Assembly (NCBI RefSeq): GCF_937123735.1
Contig: NZ_CAKZKL010000032.1
Span: 62,001 to 126,000, forward strand
Direction of reading: 5' to 3'
DNA: 64,000 nucleotides
Origin: an uncultured Lentibacter sp.
GTDB taxonomy: Bacteria; Pseudomonadota; Alphaproteobacteria; Rhodobacterales; Rhodobacteraceae
The position numbers and the translations under genes were made by a program. The notes beneath the pieces were generated by a model that did no database searches, was not told the DNA's origin, and was given only the letters and a program-made list of their open reading frames with translations. Positions 1 through 8,010 of the stretch are shown here, piece after piece; position 1 is the first letter of the stretch; every line of letters starts with the position of its first letter.

Positions 1-2
1 CC

Positions 3-629
3 GATATGATCCGCGCCGGCTCCGCGCGCAAGGCGCTGGTGGTCAACCCGGAAATCTGCTCGGGCCACCTCGAATGGCGCGACCGCGATTGCCACTTTAT
101 CTTCGGCGATGTCTGTACAGCCACTTTGATCGAGCGGGCGCAAGAGACGCAAAATCCGCTCTTTTCAATCCGCTCCACCCGCTGCGCCACCGAGTTCTCC
201 AACAACATCCGCAACAACAACGGCTTTCTGCGCCGCACCCGCACATCAGGTCAGGATCTCAAAGACCGCCGCGACATGCAGTTCATGCAAGAAGGCCGCA
301 AGGTCTTCAAAGAGGTGGTGCCCATGGTCGCCACCCATATCCTCGCCCATCTTGAGGCCGAAGGCATCGCCCCACAGGCCCTCAAACGCATGTGGCTGCA
401 CCAGGCAAATAAAGCCATGAATGATTTCGTCGGCCGCAAGGTGCTTGGCCGCACCCCCGCGCCCGAAGAACAACCCAACATCCTGCAAGACTATGCCAAT
501 ACCTCGTCGGCAGGCTCCATCATCGCGTTCTCGCAACACCAGTCCGGCCTCGCTGCGGGCGATATCGGCGTGATCTGCTCCTTTGGCGCAGGCTACTCCG
601 TCGGCTCCGTCATCGTGGAGCGGCTCTAG
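3..629 (+). CDS. 3-oxoacyl-ACP synthase III family protein, 5' end outside the window
   Basis: This is the C-terminal part (about 208 residues) of a FabH-like thiolase-fold condensing enzyme. The family condenses an acyl-CoA or acyl group with malonyl-ACP in fatty acid or polyketide synthesis. The catalytic His lies in WLHQANKAMNDF (around residue 131) and the catalytic Asn in DYANTSSAGSI (around residue 165). The glycine-rich C-terminal strand FGAGYSVGSV is also typical. The active-site Cys would lie upstream of base 1, so the frame is open at the left edge and the ATG at 6 is probably internal. A 20-residue Arg/Asn-rich insertion near residues 64-84 differs from E. coli FabH, so the exact substrate is unknown. 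Confidence 0.85.
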   Translation, partial: DMIRAGSARKALVVNPEICSGHLEWRDRDCHFIFGDVCTATLIERAQETQNPLFSIRSTRCATEFSNNIRNNNGFLRRTRTSGQDLKDRRDMQFMQEGRKVFKEVVPMVATHILAHLEAEGIAPQALKRMWLHQANKAMNDFVGRKVLGRTPAPEEQPNILQDYANTSSAGSIIAFSQHQSGLAAGDIGVICSFGAGYSVGSVIVERL

Positions 630-669
630 GCCCAAGCCTTGAGGGCCATAAACCGCCCCGCGCTTCTTT

Positions 670-739
670 TGGTCAAAAATACCTTGAGGGGGAGGAGACA
701 AAAGCCCCGCTTTTGACTCCGGGGGAGCAAAGCTCCCCC
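670..739. repeat. 70-base intergenic repeat, copy 1
   Basis: These 70 bases are identical to bases 4953-5022. The unit holds two hairpins, CAAAAGC-ccc-GCTTTTG and GGGGGAGC-aaa-GCTCCCCC, preceded by the AT-rich motif TTTTGGTCAAAAATACC. It sits between the converging 3' ends of the FabH-like gene and tdk, where it could act as a bidirectional terminator. Confidence 0.85.
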
Positions 740-829
740 TGCGCGGATTGCGCGCAAGCACAATGGCAAGGCCGGGTGCAGAGCGCTGTGCTTTTTTCCC
801 AATCCTCGGAGTCTGTCAGGGGCGCGCTC

Positions 830-907
830 CTCTCAGCCCCATCTCACAGGCCGGTCTGTCAGGCCAGTCTCACAGGCCGGTCTCACAGCCCTGTCTCAGA
901 GGCCGGT
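830..907. repeat. 13-base minisatellite across the tdk stop codon
   Basis: Read on the minus strand there are six consecutive 13-base units: ACCGGCCTCTGAG, ACAGGGCTGTGAG, ACCGGCCTGTGAG, ACTGGCCTGACAG, ACCGGCCTGTGAG and ATGGGGCTGAGAG. The first unit contains the last codons and TGA stop of tdk (stop at 896-898). The units continue out of frame into the 3' untranslated region. Confidence 0.85.
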
Positions 908-1474
908 TTCCGCCCGCCAGTGGCGGCGGCACAGGCTCACATAGGTCTCATTGCCCCCCACCAGGATCTGTGCGCCCTCGGTCAGCGGCTTGCCATCCGC
1001 GCCCTTGCGCACCACCATGGTCGCCTTGCGCCCACAGTGGCAAATCGTGCGCACCTCGCGCAATTCATCCGCCCAGGCCAGAAGGGCCGCCGAGCCCGCA
1101 AAAAGCTCGGCCCGAAAATCCACCCGCAGCCCGTAACACATCACAGGCACGTCAAGTTCATCCACCGCCCGCGCCAGCTGCCAGACCTGCGCCTTTTCCA
1201 TGAAATGCGCCTCATCCACAAAAACACAGGCCACAGGCCCCTGCTCAAGGCGCGCGGCGATCTTCTCAAACAGGTTGTCTGCGCCCGAAAAGACATCCGC
1301 CTGCGCAGCAATCCCGATCCGGCTGGCAATCCGCCCCTGCCCGGCCCGGTCATCCAGCGCCGCCACCATGAGATAGGGCTCCATTCCGCGCTCGCGATAA
1401 TTGTAAGCCGCCTGCAACAGCACAGCCGATTTTCCGGCGTTCATCGTGGAGTAATTGAAATAAAGCTTGGCCAT
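896..1474 (-). CDS. tdk: thymidine kinase
   Basis: Type II cytosolic thymidine kinase, which phosphorylates thymidine with ATP in pyrimidine salvage. The 192-residue product has the P-loop MNAGKS (residues 11-16), a Walker B-like VFVDEAHF (84-91) and the lasso zinc ligands C145, C147, C182 and H185. Length is normal for bacterial Tdk. The frame stays open 61 codons upstream, but homology begins at the ATG at 1474, which has a purine-rich GGGGG stretch about 10 bases before it; I therefore reject the longer start. The 3' end lies in a 13-base minisatellite. Function fits the cdd-deoA-deoB-upp salvage operon 16 kb away. Confidence 0.95.
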   Translation of the reverse strand: MAKLYFNYSTMNAGKSAVLLQAAYNYRERGMEPYLMVAALDDRAGQGRIASRIGIAAQADVFSGADNLFEKIAARLEQGPVACVFVDEAHFMEKAQVWQLARAVDELDVPVMCYGLRVDFRAELFAGSAALLAWADELREVRTICHCGRKATMVVRKGADGKPLTEGAQILVGGNETYVSLCRRHWRAETGL

Positions 1475-1795
1475 GGCCCGTTTTACCCCCTGCCACCGGC
1501 GTTTCAACGCCAAAATGCGCATCGACACCGCCGAAAGGGACGCCGCACAACCCGCCATCCAAGACAGCCTCTGGGGAGGGCCACTTTGCGGGCTGTGCGG
1601 CCCCGAGCGGTCTTTGACACCAGAACCGCCCGTCAGCCCCGCAGCGCCCGCAGACAAAGGCTCAGTTCACAGCCCAGCCCGCAGGCCAGCGGCGCAATTG
1701 TGCCATGACATTTGCGCCTAAAGCAGGTAATGGGAAAAGCATCACCCGTTTCCCCACCCCGCAAAGCGGCGGCAATTTCAAGAGTATAGCAAGAC
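1475..1795. other. intergenic region between divergent tdk and a small regulator-like gene
   Basis: No convincing gene, RNA or repeat is visible in these 321 bases. They should carry the promoters for tdk (leftward) and for the gene at 1796 (rightward), but I could not fix a clear -35/-10 pair. Open frames here lack homology and codon bias. Confidence 0.5.
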
Positions 1796-2254
1796 ATGGC
1801 AGGCATTGGCAGTTATCTGAAGAAACATACCGAATCTCTGGTAAAGGATGTCGGCATCGAGCCCGCCTGCAAGCTCACCGGAAAGTCAAAGGCCACGCTG
1901 GGGCGCTATTATTCAGACAACGACGAGCACAGCGACCGCTTCATGCCCATTGATGCCGTGGCCGCGCTTGAGGAAGCCGCAAGCTTCCCCCATGTCACCG
2001 CCGCCCTGGCCGATCTCAAAAGCATCACCCTCTCCTATGACGACCGGCGCAAGAACCAGCCCGAAAAGGGCGGCATCAACGCCGATGTCATTGCCCTCAG
2101 CCAGCGCTTTGCCATGCTGATGGCCGAATACCAGCAAAGCATCGAAGACGGGGTGATCACCGTCAACGAAGCCAAGCGCCTGCTCAAGGAAACCGTTCTG
2201 CTGCAACAGGTGTTGATCGACATGAAACTGCACCTCGAAGACGAATCCGGCTGA
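1796..2254 (+). CDS. small hypothetical protein, possible phage-CII-like DNA-binding protein
   Basis: The 152-residue product is not firmly recognised. Residues 15-45 (DVGIEPACKLTGKSKATLGRY) read like a helix-turn-helix, with an Ala/Glu-rich helix after it. Residues 90-150 are predicted to be long amphipathic helices (RFAMLMAEYQQSIEDGV, then EAKRLLKETVLLQQVLIDM) that could dimerise. The N-terminal part resembles the phage regulatory CII/CP76 type of protein as I remember it, which is only a weak analogy. It stands alone, convergent with the LysR gene, so context gives no further help. Function unknown. Confidence 0.7.
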   Translation: MAGIGSYLKKHTESLVKDVGIEPACKLTGKSKATLGRYYSDNDEHSDRFMPIDAVAALEEAASFPHVTAALADLKSITLSYDDRRKNQPEKGGINADVIALSQRFAMLMAEYQQSIEDGVITVNEAKRLLKETVLLQQVLIDMKLHLEDESG

Positions 2255-2277
2255 CACCGGCAGCTTACCTCGGCAGT

Positions 2278-3150
2278 TTAACCCGCCTGCGCCCCAAGCA
2301 GCCCCGCCAACGCAGGGTGGCCAAAGCGGCGCGGCGCGCTCACCGCATAGAAGACCTCGACAATCCCCAGATCGTAAGGCGCGGTCTGCACCGTCCCTGC
2401 TGCAATCTCGTCAGCCAGCACAACACTCGGCGCGATCGACACCCCAGCGCCTTCGCGCGTCAAGAGCCGCACCATCGCCATATCATCCACCCGCGCCGCA
2501 ATCCTCGGCTGCACCCCGAGGCGCGCACAGAGGCTCTGAAAACCGGCGCTGATATTCTGTTCCGTGGGCAAGATAACCGCCTCGGCCTGCAAAAGCTTCG
2601 CAAGGCTGCCGTGAGCAAGCCGCTCGGGCCGGCCATGCAGCGCCACCGGCTGTTCGGCAATCCGCTGCGCCGCAATCGGCATTTGCCCCGCACGGTCCGG
2701 CACTTCGGTGGTCAGAATCACATCCAGCTCCAGCGCGTCCAGCGCCGCCAGAAGGCCACGCATATTGCCTGACCTCAGATCAATCTCGTAACGCCCTTCC
2801 GCCAGCAAGGGGCGCAAGAACTGCAACTGGAAGTTGCGCGACAAGGTCGAGAGCGCGCCCACCCGCAAGGGCGGGCTGGCACTTGAGCTTTGCGCCAGCG
2901 CCGCCTGCAGCTCCTCCCCCGCGCCAAATATCCGCTCCGCATGGTCCAGAGCGATCCGCCCCGCCTCGCTCAAGACAAGCCCGCGCCCGACCCGCTCAAA
3001 CAGCGCATGGCCCAGGCGCGCCTCCAACTGCCTGATTTGTATGGACAATGCCGACTGCGAAACATTCAACCGCGCCGCTGCGCGGCCCAGATTGCCCTCT
3101 TGGGCAACCTCCTTGAAGTAGCGCAAATGATGATAATTCAACCGGTCCAT
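2278..3150 (-). CDS. LysR-family transcriptional regulator beside sbtA
   Basis: The 290-residue protein has the LysR winged helix-turn-helix at residues 1-60 (HHLRYFKEVAQEGNLGRAAA, then SQSALSIQIRQLEARLG) followed by a periplasmic-binding-like effector domain. The ATG at 3150 starts exactly at the conserved N-terminus. It is transcribed away from the SbtA-type permease starting at 3241, with a 90-base shared control region. That divergent layout is the usual one for a LysR activator and its target, so control of the bicarbonate permease is a reasonable inference. The effector is not known. Confidence 0.92.
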   Translation of the reverse strand: MDRLNYHHLRYFKEVAQEGNLGRAAARLNVSQSALSIQIRQLEARLGHALFERVGRGLVLSEAGRIALDHAERIFGAGEELQAALAQSSSASPPLRVGALSTLSRNFQLQFLRPLLAEGRYEIDLRSGNMRGLLAALDALELDVILTTEVPDRAGQMPIAAQRIAEQPVALHGRPERLAHGSLAKLLQAEAVILPTEQNISAGFQSLCARLGVQPRIAARVDDMAMVRLLTREGAGVSIAPSVVLADEIAAGTVQTAPYDLGIVEVFYAVSAPRRFGHPALAGLLGAQAG

Positions 3151-3160
3151 TGTTAATATT

Positions 3161-3188
3161 TATATATGAGTTTCTGCTCAAAGATATA
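3161..3188. promoter_or_regulatory. candidate LysR operator between the divergent LysR and sbtA genes
   Basis: The AT-rich imperfect inverted repeat TATATATGAG, six bases, then CTCAAAGATATA is centred near 3174 between the two divergent start codons. It has the general size and T-N11-A character of LysR sites. This is pattern only. Confidence 0.4.
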
Positions 3189-3240
3189 TTTTTCTTTACT
3201 TGTGTGCAGGGCTATCCAAAGCAAAACAAAGGATCACGCC

Positions 3241-4308
3241 ATGGAAACAGCCCTCGCCCTGCTGGCAACATTCGCCGAACAGCTGCAAAAGCCCACCCTG
3301 TCCTTTCTCATCGGTGGCATGTTGCTCGCAGCACTTGGCAGCCGCTTTGAAATTCCCGAGCCGGTCTACAAGTTCATCGTGATTCTGCTGCTGCTCAAGG
3401 TCGGGCTTGGCGCGGGCATGTCCCTGCGCGAGGCTGATCTTGTGGAGCTGCTTGTTCCCGCCCTCGGCGCCGCCGCCATCGGCATCGGCATCGTGCTTCT
3501 CGGCACGCTCACCTTGGCCAAATGGCGCGGCGTCTGCGAGGTCGATGCCCTCGCCACAGCGGGTCTCTTCGGGGCGGTCTCGGCCTCTACGCTGGCCGCC
3601 AGCATGGCCATGCTCGATGACAGCGGCATCTCCTACGAGGGCTTTATCGGCGCGCTCTACCCCTTCATGGACATTGCCGCGCTCATCACAGCGATTGTGC
3701 TGGCCAAGCTCTCTCTCGCGCGCCGCGCCGCAGCAGCCTCTGCCAGCGGCGGCACGGTCACACTGGGCAGCGGCCCCAACAGCGGCTCAGCCTCCCAAAG
3801 CCCCGCTGAGGGCCTCGTCAAATCCATCATGGTCGATACCTTCCGCAGCCCCGCCATCTCGGCGCTGCTCGTCGGCCTCGCCATCGGCCTCTTCGCAACG
3901 CCCGACACGGTCTATCACAGCTTCTATGAGCCGCTCTTCCGGGGCCTTCTGTCGATCCTGATGCTGATCATGGGCATGGAAGCCTGGTCACGCCTCTGCG
4001 AGCTGCGCAAAGTCGCCCACGCCTATATCCTCTATGGCCTCACAGCGCCCATCATTCACGGGCTCATCGGCTTCGCCGTCGGCCTCGCGGCGCATGAGCT
4101 CACAGGCTTCTCCGCAGGTGGTGTTGTGCTCTTGTCGGTCATGGCGGCCTCAAGCTCCGATATCTCCGGCCCGCCCACGATGCGCGCAGCGCTGCCAGAG
4201 GCCAACACCTCCGCCTATGTCGGAACCTCCACCGGCCTCGGCACCCCCGTCGACATCCTGAGCATCCCGCTCTTCATAGCACTGGCCGAGGCCCTGATCG
4301 GGGGCTGA
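3241..4308 (+). CDS. SbtA-type sodium-dependent bicarbonate transporter family permease
   Basis: The 355-residue membrane protein belongs to the SbtA/DUF897 family, whose cyanobacterial members import bicarbonate with sodium. Two repeated halves of about five helices each are visible, linked by a hydrophilic Ser/Gly-rich loop at residues 170-200 (ASGGTVTLGSGP). The first half has the LKVGLGAGMSLREAD region and the second the VMAASSSDISGPPTMR motif near residue 305, both typical of the family. I chose the ATG at 3241 because an AAAGGA ribosome site precedes it; the frame runs 25 codons further upstream without homology. No PII-like SbtB partner is adjacent. The LysR upstream is divergent. Confidence 0.88.
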   Translation: METALALLATFAEQLQKPTLSFLIGGMLLAALGSRFEIPEPVYKFIVILLLLKVGLGAGMSLREADLVELLVPALGAAAIGIGIVLLGTLTLAKWRGVCEVDALATAGLFGAVSASTLAASMAMLDDSGISYEGFIGALYPFMDIAALITAIVLAKLSLARRAAAASASGGTVTLGSGPNSGSASQSPAEGLVKSIMVDTFRSPAISALLVGLAIGLFATPDTVYHSFYEPLFRGLLSILMLIMGMEAWSRLCELRKVAHAYILYGLTAPIIHGLIGFAVGLAAHELTGFSAGGVVLLSVMAASSSDISGPPTMRAALPEANTSAYVGTSTGLGTPVDILSIPLFIALAEALIGG

Positions 4309-4311
4309 GCT

Positions 4312-4818
4312 TTAGGCCACAGTCCCATAGCCGCGGCGGGTGTGCAGCAAAGCTGTCTCATCCGCCGCGCCCAGAACAACCTCTTGCACCGCTCCGAACA
4401 AAACATGATGCGTGCCCACAAGACTCTGCTCGCTCAAACGGCACTCATAGCTCGCCAGCGCATCATCAAGCCGCATCAGCCCGCTCGCCGCGCGCACCCA
4501 GCTTCCCTCTGCAAAGCGGTCTTCCCCCTGCCCGCGCCGCCCCGCAAAGCGCTCTGAAAGCGCTTCATGGTCAGGCCCAAGCAGGTTCACACAAAACACG
4601 CCGTTGGCGCGGATAAGCTGGGCCGTGCTGCTCTCGTGGTTGAGACAAATCAGAAGACGCGGCTCACTCACATCCGCCGAGACGCTCGAAAAGGCGGTCA
4701 CCGTCACACCGCCCCGCCCCGCAGGACCATCGGTGGTGACAATATAAATAGAATTCGCCGCCCGGCTCATGGCTTCTAAAAACCGGCCGCGCACTGTGTC
4801 TGTCGCCGCTGCGCTCAT
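4312..4818 (-). CDS. flavin reductase family protein
   Basis: The 168-residue product has the FMN-binding split-barrel of flavin reductases (HpaC/NtaB type), which supply reduced FMN or FAD to partner monooxygenases. Visible marks are SIYIVTTDGPAGRGGVTVTAF near residues 23-43 in two parts, the ESSTAQLIRANGVFCVNLL stretch and the late GTHHVLFGAVQEV strand. A second possible start is M18. It converges with sbtA, the two stop codons being three bases apart. No monooxygenase lies next to it, so the physiological partner is unknown. Confidence 0.88.
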   Translation of the reverse strand: MSAAATDTVRGRFLEAMSRAANSIYIVTTDGPAGRGGVTVTAFSSVSADVSEPRLLICLNHESSTAQLIRANGVFCVNLLGPDHEALSERFAGRRGQGEDRFAEGSWVRAASGLMRLDDALASYECRLSEQSLVGTHHVLFGAVQEVVLGAADETALLHTRRGYGTVA

Positions 4819-4952
4819 CGTTTTGTTCCTGCCTGCCTAATCCCTGCTGCACCCGCTCTGCCATGCGCCACCAAAGGTTGCAACCCAGAGTCCCCGATCT
4901 TGTGACAAAGCTCCGCCACCCCCTCAAAACCCGCCAAAACCCCTGCTTCTTC

Positions 4953-5022
4953 TGGTCAAAAATACCTTGAGGGGGAGGAGACAAAAGCCCCGCTTTTGAC
5001 TCCGGGGGAGCAAAGCTCCCCC
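4953..5022. repeat. 70-base intergenic repeat, copy 2
   Basis: Identical over 70 bases to 670-739, with the same two hairpins. It lies between the 5' end of the flavin reductase gene and the 3' end of the molybdenum hydroxylase operon. Confidence 0.85.
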
Positions 5023-5025
5023 AAT

Positions 5026-5056
5026 GGGTCGGATTGCGCTGCGCGCAATCCGACCC
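5026..5056. terminator. 14-base perfect inverted repeat downstream of the molybdenum hydroxylase operon
   Basis: GGGTCGGATTGCGC, loop TGC, then its exact complement. It ends ten bases after the leftward large-subunit gene. No T-run follows, so it may be a processing hairpin or part of a composite repeat rather than a classical terminator. Confidence 0.55.
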
Positions 5057-5066
5057 CTAAAAATCC

Positions 5067-7313
5067 CTAGCCCGCAAATTCTACAAACTTCGAAAACGGC
5101 ATCTCCCTCAGCCGCACGCCCGTCGCCGCATGGATGGCCGCGGCCAAAGCCGGCGCCGCAGGCGGCACCGGCGGCTCGCCCACCCCGCGCACAGATGTGC
5201 CGTTCTCAAGCCCGCGCACCACAATCTCAGGGCACTGGCTCAGGCGCATCCCTTCAAAGCTGTCAAAGTTCTGCTGCTCGGCCACACCGTTTTCATAGGT
5301 GATCTCGCAGTTCATCGCGTGCCCCAGCCCAAAGACAACCCCGCCCTGCACCTGGTTCTCAAAGCTCACAGGGTCCAGCACACGGCCCACTTCAGCCGCC
5401 ACATAAACCTTGTCAATCACAAGCCCCGCGTCGGTGTCGCGCACCTCAACCACCTCGGCGCAATGCACGCCAAAGGAGCGCGTCATGGCAACGCCGCGCC
5501 CGCGCCGCGCGCCCATGCGCGGCCCGTCCCAGCCCGACATCTCGCCCACCGCTTCCAGCACCTGTTTGGCCAACGGATCGCTCACCAGCCTGAGCCGCTC
5601 TTCCAGCGGGTCGGCGCCTGCGGCTTCAATCAGCTCCTCAAGCCCGAGGTTGTAGAAAAACCCGTTGGTGGAGGCCCCCACAGAGCGCCAGGAGCTCAGC
5701 GGTGCCAGCGGATCGGCGCGGTATCCCGTCACCCGGTGATGCGGAATTGCGAAAGGCTGCTCAAACGCCCCCGCCACAATCTGGCTGTCCGGCCCCGGCA
5801 CGCTCAGCCCCTGCCGTCCCATCTGGCTCACCACAACCGAAGGCATGGCAATGCTCAAATCATAGGCCTCCACACGCCCGTCCTTCACCGTCCCGCGCAT
5901 CTTCGCCATGGCAATCTGGCGGGTATAATCATGCGCCATATCCGTCTCGCGGCTATACGTGAGCTTCACCGGCACGCCGCGCATCTGCACCGCCACTTCC
6001 GCCGCTTGGCGCACCACATCATCTTCCAGACGGTGGCCAAAACTGCCCCCCATCATCAGCACATGCACCCGCACCTGCGCTGCCTCCACACCGGCAATCT
6101 TGGCCACATTGGCCTGCACAAACCGAGGGATCTGCGTGCCCGTCCAGACGTCCACACCGTCCTCGCCCACGCGCACACAGGCGCTCACAGGTTCCAGCGG
6201 CGCGTGCGCCAGATAGGGCGCGCGGTAATCTGCGGTGACAAGCGCGCCATCGACCATCGCCGCGTCCACATCGCCATAATCGCGCACGCGGCTGTCCTGA
6301 TGGCTCGGCACAAAGGCCGCCTCGAGCGCCGCCCAGTGATCCTCCATGCTGGCGGGCATCGCGCTTGCGCGCCACTCCGCCTCTACAGCCTCCGCCGCCT
6401 GAAAGGCCCGCCATGTGTTGTCCGCCACCACAGCCACACCGCCGCTCACCGCATAAGCCCCGCGCACCCCGCGCATGGCCAAGGCCGCGCTGGCGTCATA
6501 GCTTAACAGCCCACCGCCCTGCGCGGGCGCAAGCTTCACCGCCGCATGAGCCATGCCTTCGATCTCAAAGTCGATCCCATAGGCCTGCGTCCCGGTAGAC
6601 TTCGCCAATATATCCAGCCGCTGCATCGGCTTGCCCAAATAGCGCCAGCCCTCAGGCGCGCGCAGCGCCACGTCCTGCACAGGCTTCATCTTCGCCACAT
6701 CCGCCGCAAGCTCTTCATAGGTGAGCGCCGTGCCATCCGGCGCAATCACCCGGCCCGCCTCGGTCCTGAGCGCACTGGCCTCAACGCCCAGCCGCGCCGC
6801 TGCGGCCAGCTTCAGCGTCTCCCGCGCACTCGCCCCGGCGGCGCGCAGCTTTACAAAACCGTCCGGCACAGTGGTCGAGCCACCGGTGATCTGCAATCCC
6901 GCAAACTTCATCACCGAGCTGAGAACACCGGTCAGCGCATCGCGCACAAACCCCTCTTGCGGCGCGCTGAACTCTGCCACCTCAGGGGCCAAGGCGGTGT
7001 TCCAATAGGCCCGGTCCGGCGGGCCAGGGTCGATCTTGACCGCCTCCAGATCGACATCCAGTTCCTCGGCAATCAGCGCCGCCTGCACATGGTAAGCGCC
7101 CTGCCCCTTGTCCGCCCGCGGCGTGATCAGCGTCACACCCGTTGCATCAATCTTCACATAAGGCGTCAGCGCCGCTTCGCCGGCGCGCAAACCGCCCTCA
7201 AGCGGGTTGGCATAGGGCGTCTTGTAGCGCCAAACGCCAAAAGCCACACCGCCGGCAATCGCCGCCGAGCCGATGAGAAAAGAGCGCCGCGCAATCGTCT
7301 TGACCTTGCCCAT
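5067..7313 (-). CDS. xanthine dehydrogenase-family molybdopterin-binding subunit (IorB-like)
   Basis: The 748-residue protein resembles the large subunit of isoquinoline 1-oxidoreductase and related aldehyde or heterocycle hydroxylases, which insert water-derived oxygen at a molybdenum centre. A twin-arginine signal RRSFLIG starts at residue 9, so the folded enzyme is probably exported to the periplasm. Molybdopterin-binding stretches include MMGGSFGHRLEDDVV and SSWRSVGASTNGF. The likely catalytic Glu is E713 in RGVGEPPVPP. The gene follows the 2Fe-2S subunit by three bases. No cytochrome subunit or XdhC-type maturation factor is adjacent. The substrate cannot be read from sequence. Confidence 0.93.
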   Translation of the reverse strand: MGKVKTIARRSFLIGSAAIAGGVAFGVWRYKTPYANPLEGGLRAGEAALTPYVKIDATGVTLITPRADKGQGAYHVQAALIAEELDVDLEAVKIDPGPPDRAYWNTALAPEVAEFSAPQEGFVRDALTGVLSSVMKFAGLQITGGSTTVPDGFVKLRAAGASARETLKLAAAARLGVEASALRTEAGRVIAPDGTALTYEELAADVAKMKPVQDVALRAPEGWRYLGKPMQRLDILAKSTGTQAYGIDFEIEGMAHAAVKLAPAQGGGLLSYDASAALAMRGVRGAYAVSGGVAVVADNTWRAFQAAEAVEAEWRASAMPASMEDHWAALEAAFVPSHQDSRVRDYGDVDAAMVDGALVTADYRAPYLAHAPLEPVSACVRVGEDGVDVWTGTQIPRFVQANVAKIAGVEAAQVRVHVLMMGGSFGHRLEDDVVRQAAEVAVQMRGVPVKLTYSRETDMAHDYTRQIAMAKMRGTVKDGRVEAYDLSIAMPSVVVSQMGRQGLSVPGPDSQIVAGAFEQPFAIPHHRVTGYRADPLAPLSSWRSVGASTNGFFYNLGLEELIEAAGADPLEERLRLVSDPLAKQVLEAVGEMSGWDGPRMGARRGRGVAMTRSFGVHCAEVVEVRDTDAGLVIDKVYVAAEVGRVLDPVSFENQVQGGVVFGLGHAMNCEITYENGVAEQQNFDSFEGMRLSQCPEIVVRGLENGTSVRGVGEPPVPPAAPALAAAIHAATGVRLREMPFSKFVEFAG

Positions 7314-7316
7314 ACC

Positions 7317-7775
7317 TCAGCCCTCCGCCAGCGTCTTGGCCGCTGTCTTCACAGCCGCCCGTATCCGCGGATAGGTCCCGCAGCGGCAAAGGTTGCCGCG
7401 CATCGCTTCGTCAATCTCGCTGTCACTCGGCGCCGCCACCTCGGCCAAAAGCGCCGCCGCCTGCATCATCTGCCCGCTCTGGCAATAACCGCATTGCGCC
7501 ACCTGATGCGTCACCCAAGCCGCCTGCACCGCGTGCAGAGCCTCAGGGCTGCCCAAACCGTTGATTGTCGTCACAGCCCCCCAGACATCTTCCGCCGCCA
7601 CCTGGCAAGAGCGCACGGCTTCGCCGTCAATATGCACAGTGCACGCGCCACAGGCCGCAACCCCGCAGCCATATTTCACACCCTTGATCCCGATCTCGTC
7701 GCGCAACACCCAGAGCAAAGGCATCTCGCCTTCCACATCCAGATCATAAGTCTTGCCATCCACCGTCAGCTGCAT
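7317..7775 (-). CDS. 2Fe-2S subunit of a molybdenum hydroxylase (IorA-like)
   Basis: The 152-residue protein is the small electron-transfer subunit of the IorAB-type hydroxylase. The plant-type cluster ligands are C37, C42, C45 and C57, and the second helical-domain cluster uses C95, C98, C130 and C132 (QCGYCQSG and NLCRCGTY). It has no signal peptide of its own; in this family the small subunit can be carried out together with the Tat-tagged large subunit. It is the first gene of a two-gene leftward operon. Confidence 0.95.
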   Translation of the reverse strand: MQLTVDGKTYDLDVEGEMPLLWVLRDEIGIKGVKYGCGVAACGACTVHIDGEAVRSCQVAAEDVWGAVTTINGLGSPEALHAVQAAWVTHQVAQCGYCQSGQMMQAAALLAEVAAPSDSEIDEAMRGNLCRCGTYPRIRAAVKTAAKTLAEG

Positions 7776-7879
7776 ACCCAGTCTCCCGCCCTTCGGCTCA
7801 CTCTTTGCCCTACTACGCCAGATAAGCGCCCAAAGGTCAAAACACAGCCTCCCTGCCGTAGCGTCACAGCGGCCCGCCC

Positions 7880-7903
7880 TTTCTTATTGCCCTAAATATC
7901 CCA
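7880..7903. repeat. TTTCTTATTGC...AAATATCC intergenic motif
   Basis: TTTCTTATTGCCCTAAATAT followed by CCCA. Close matches lie at 11768-11790 and 28472-28493, all between genes. It appears to be part of a dispersed intergenic element. Confidence 0.6.
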
Positions 7904-7988
7904 CCTCAACCGTGCAACAGGTGCGCTCTATCGGTCATCGCCCTAGCTTCGCAAACAGCTTGGGGGCAGCGCCCCTCGCAACGGTCGG

Positions 7989-8003
7989 ATTGGCGCAGCC
8001 AAT
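7989..8003. terminator. hairpin downstream of the class V aminotransferase gene
   Basis: ATTGGC-gca-GCCAAT, flanked by TCGG and TCGAAACC, lies eight bases after the leftward stop at 8011. The same layout occurs at 5026-5056 and 45382-45400, so it may belong to the same composite intergenic element. Confidence 0.5.
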
Positions 8004-8010
8004 TCGAAAC

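Noticed and set aside
1475..1657. N-terminal extension of thymidine kinase by 61 residues
   Set aside because: Similarity starts at the ATG at 1474 and the upstream part is Pro/Arg/Ser-rich shadow sequence.
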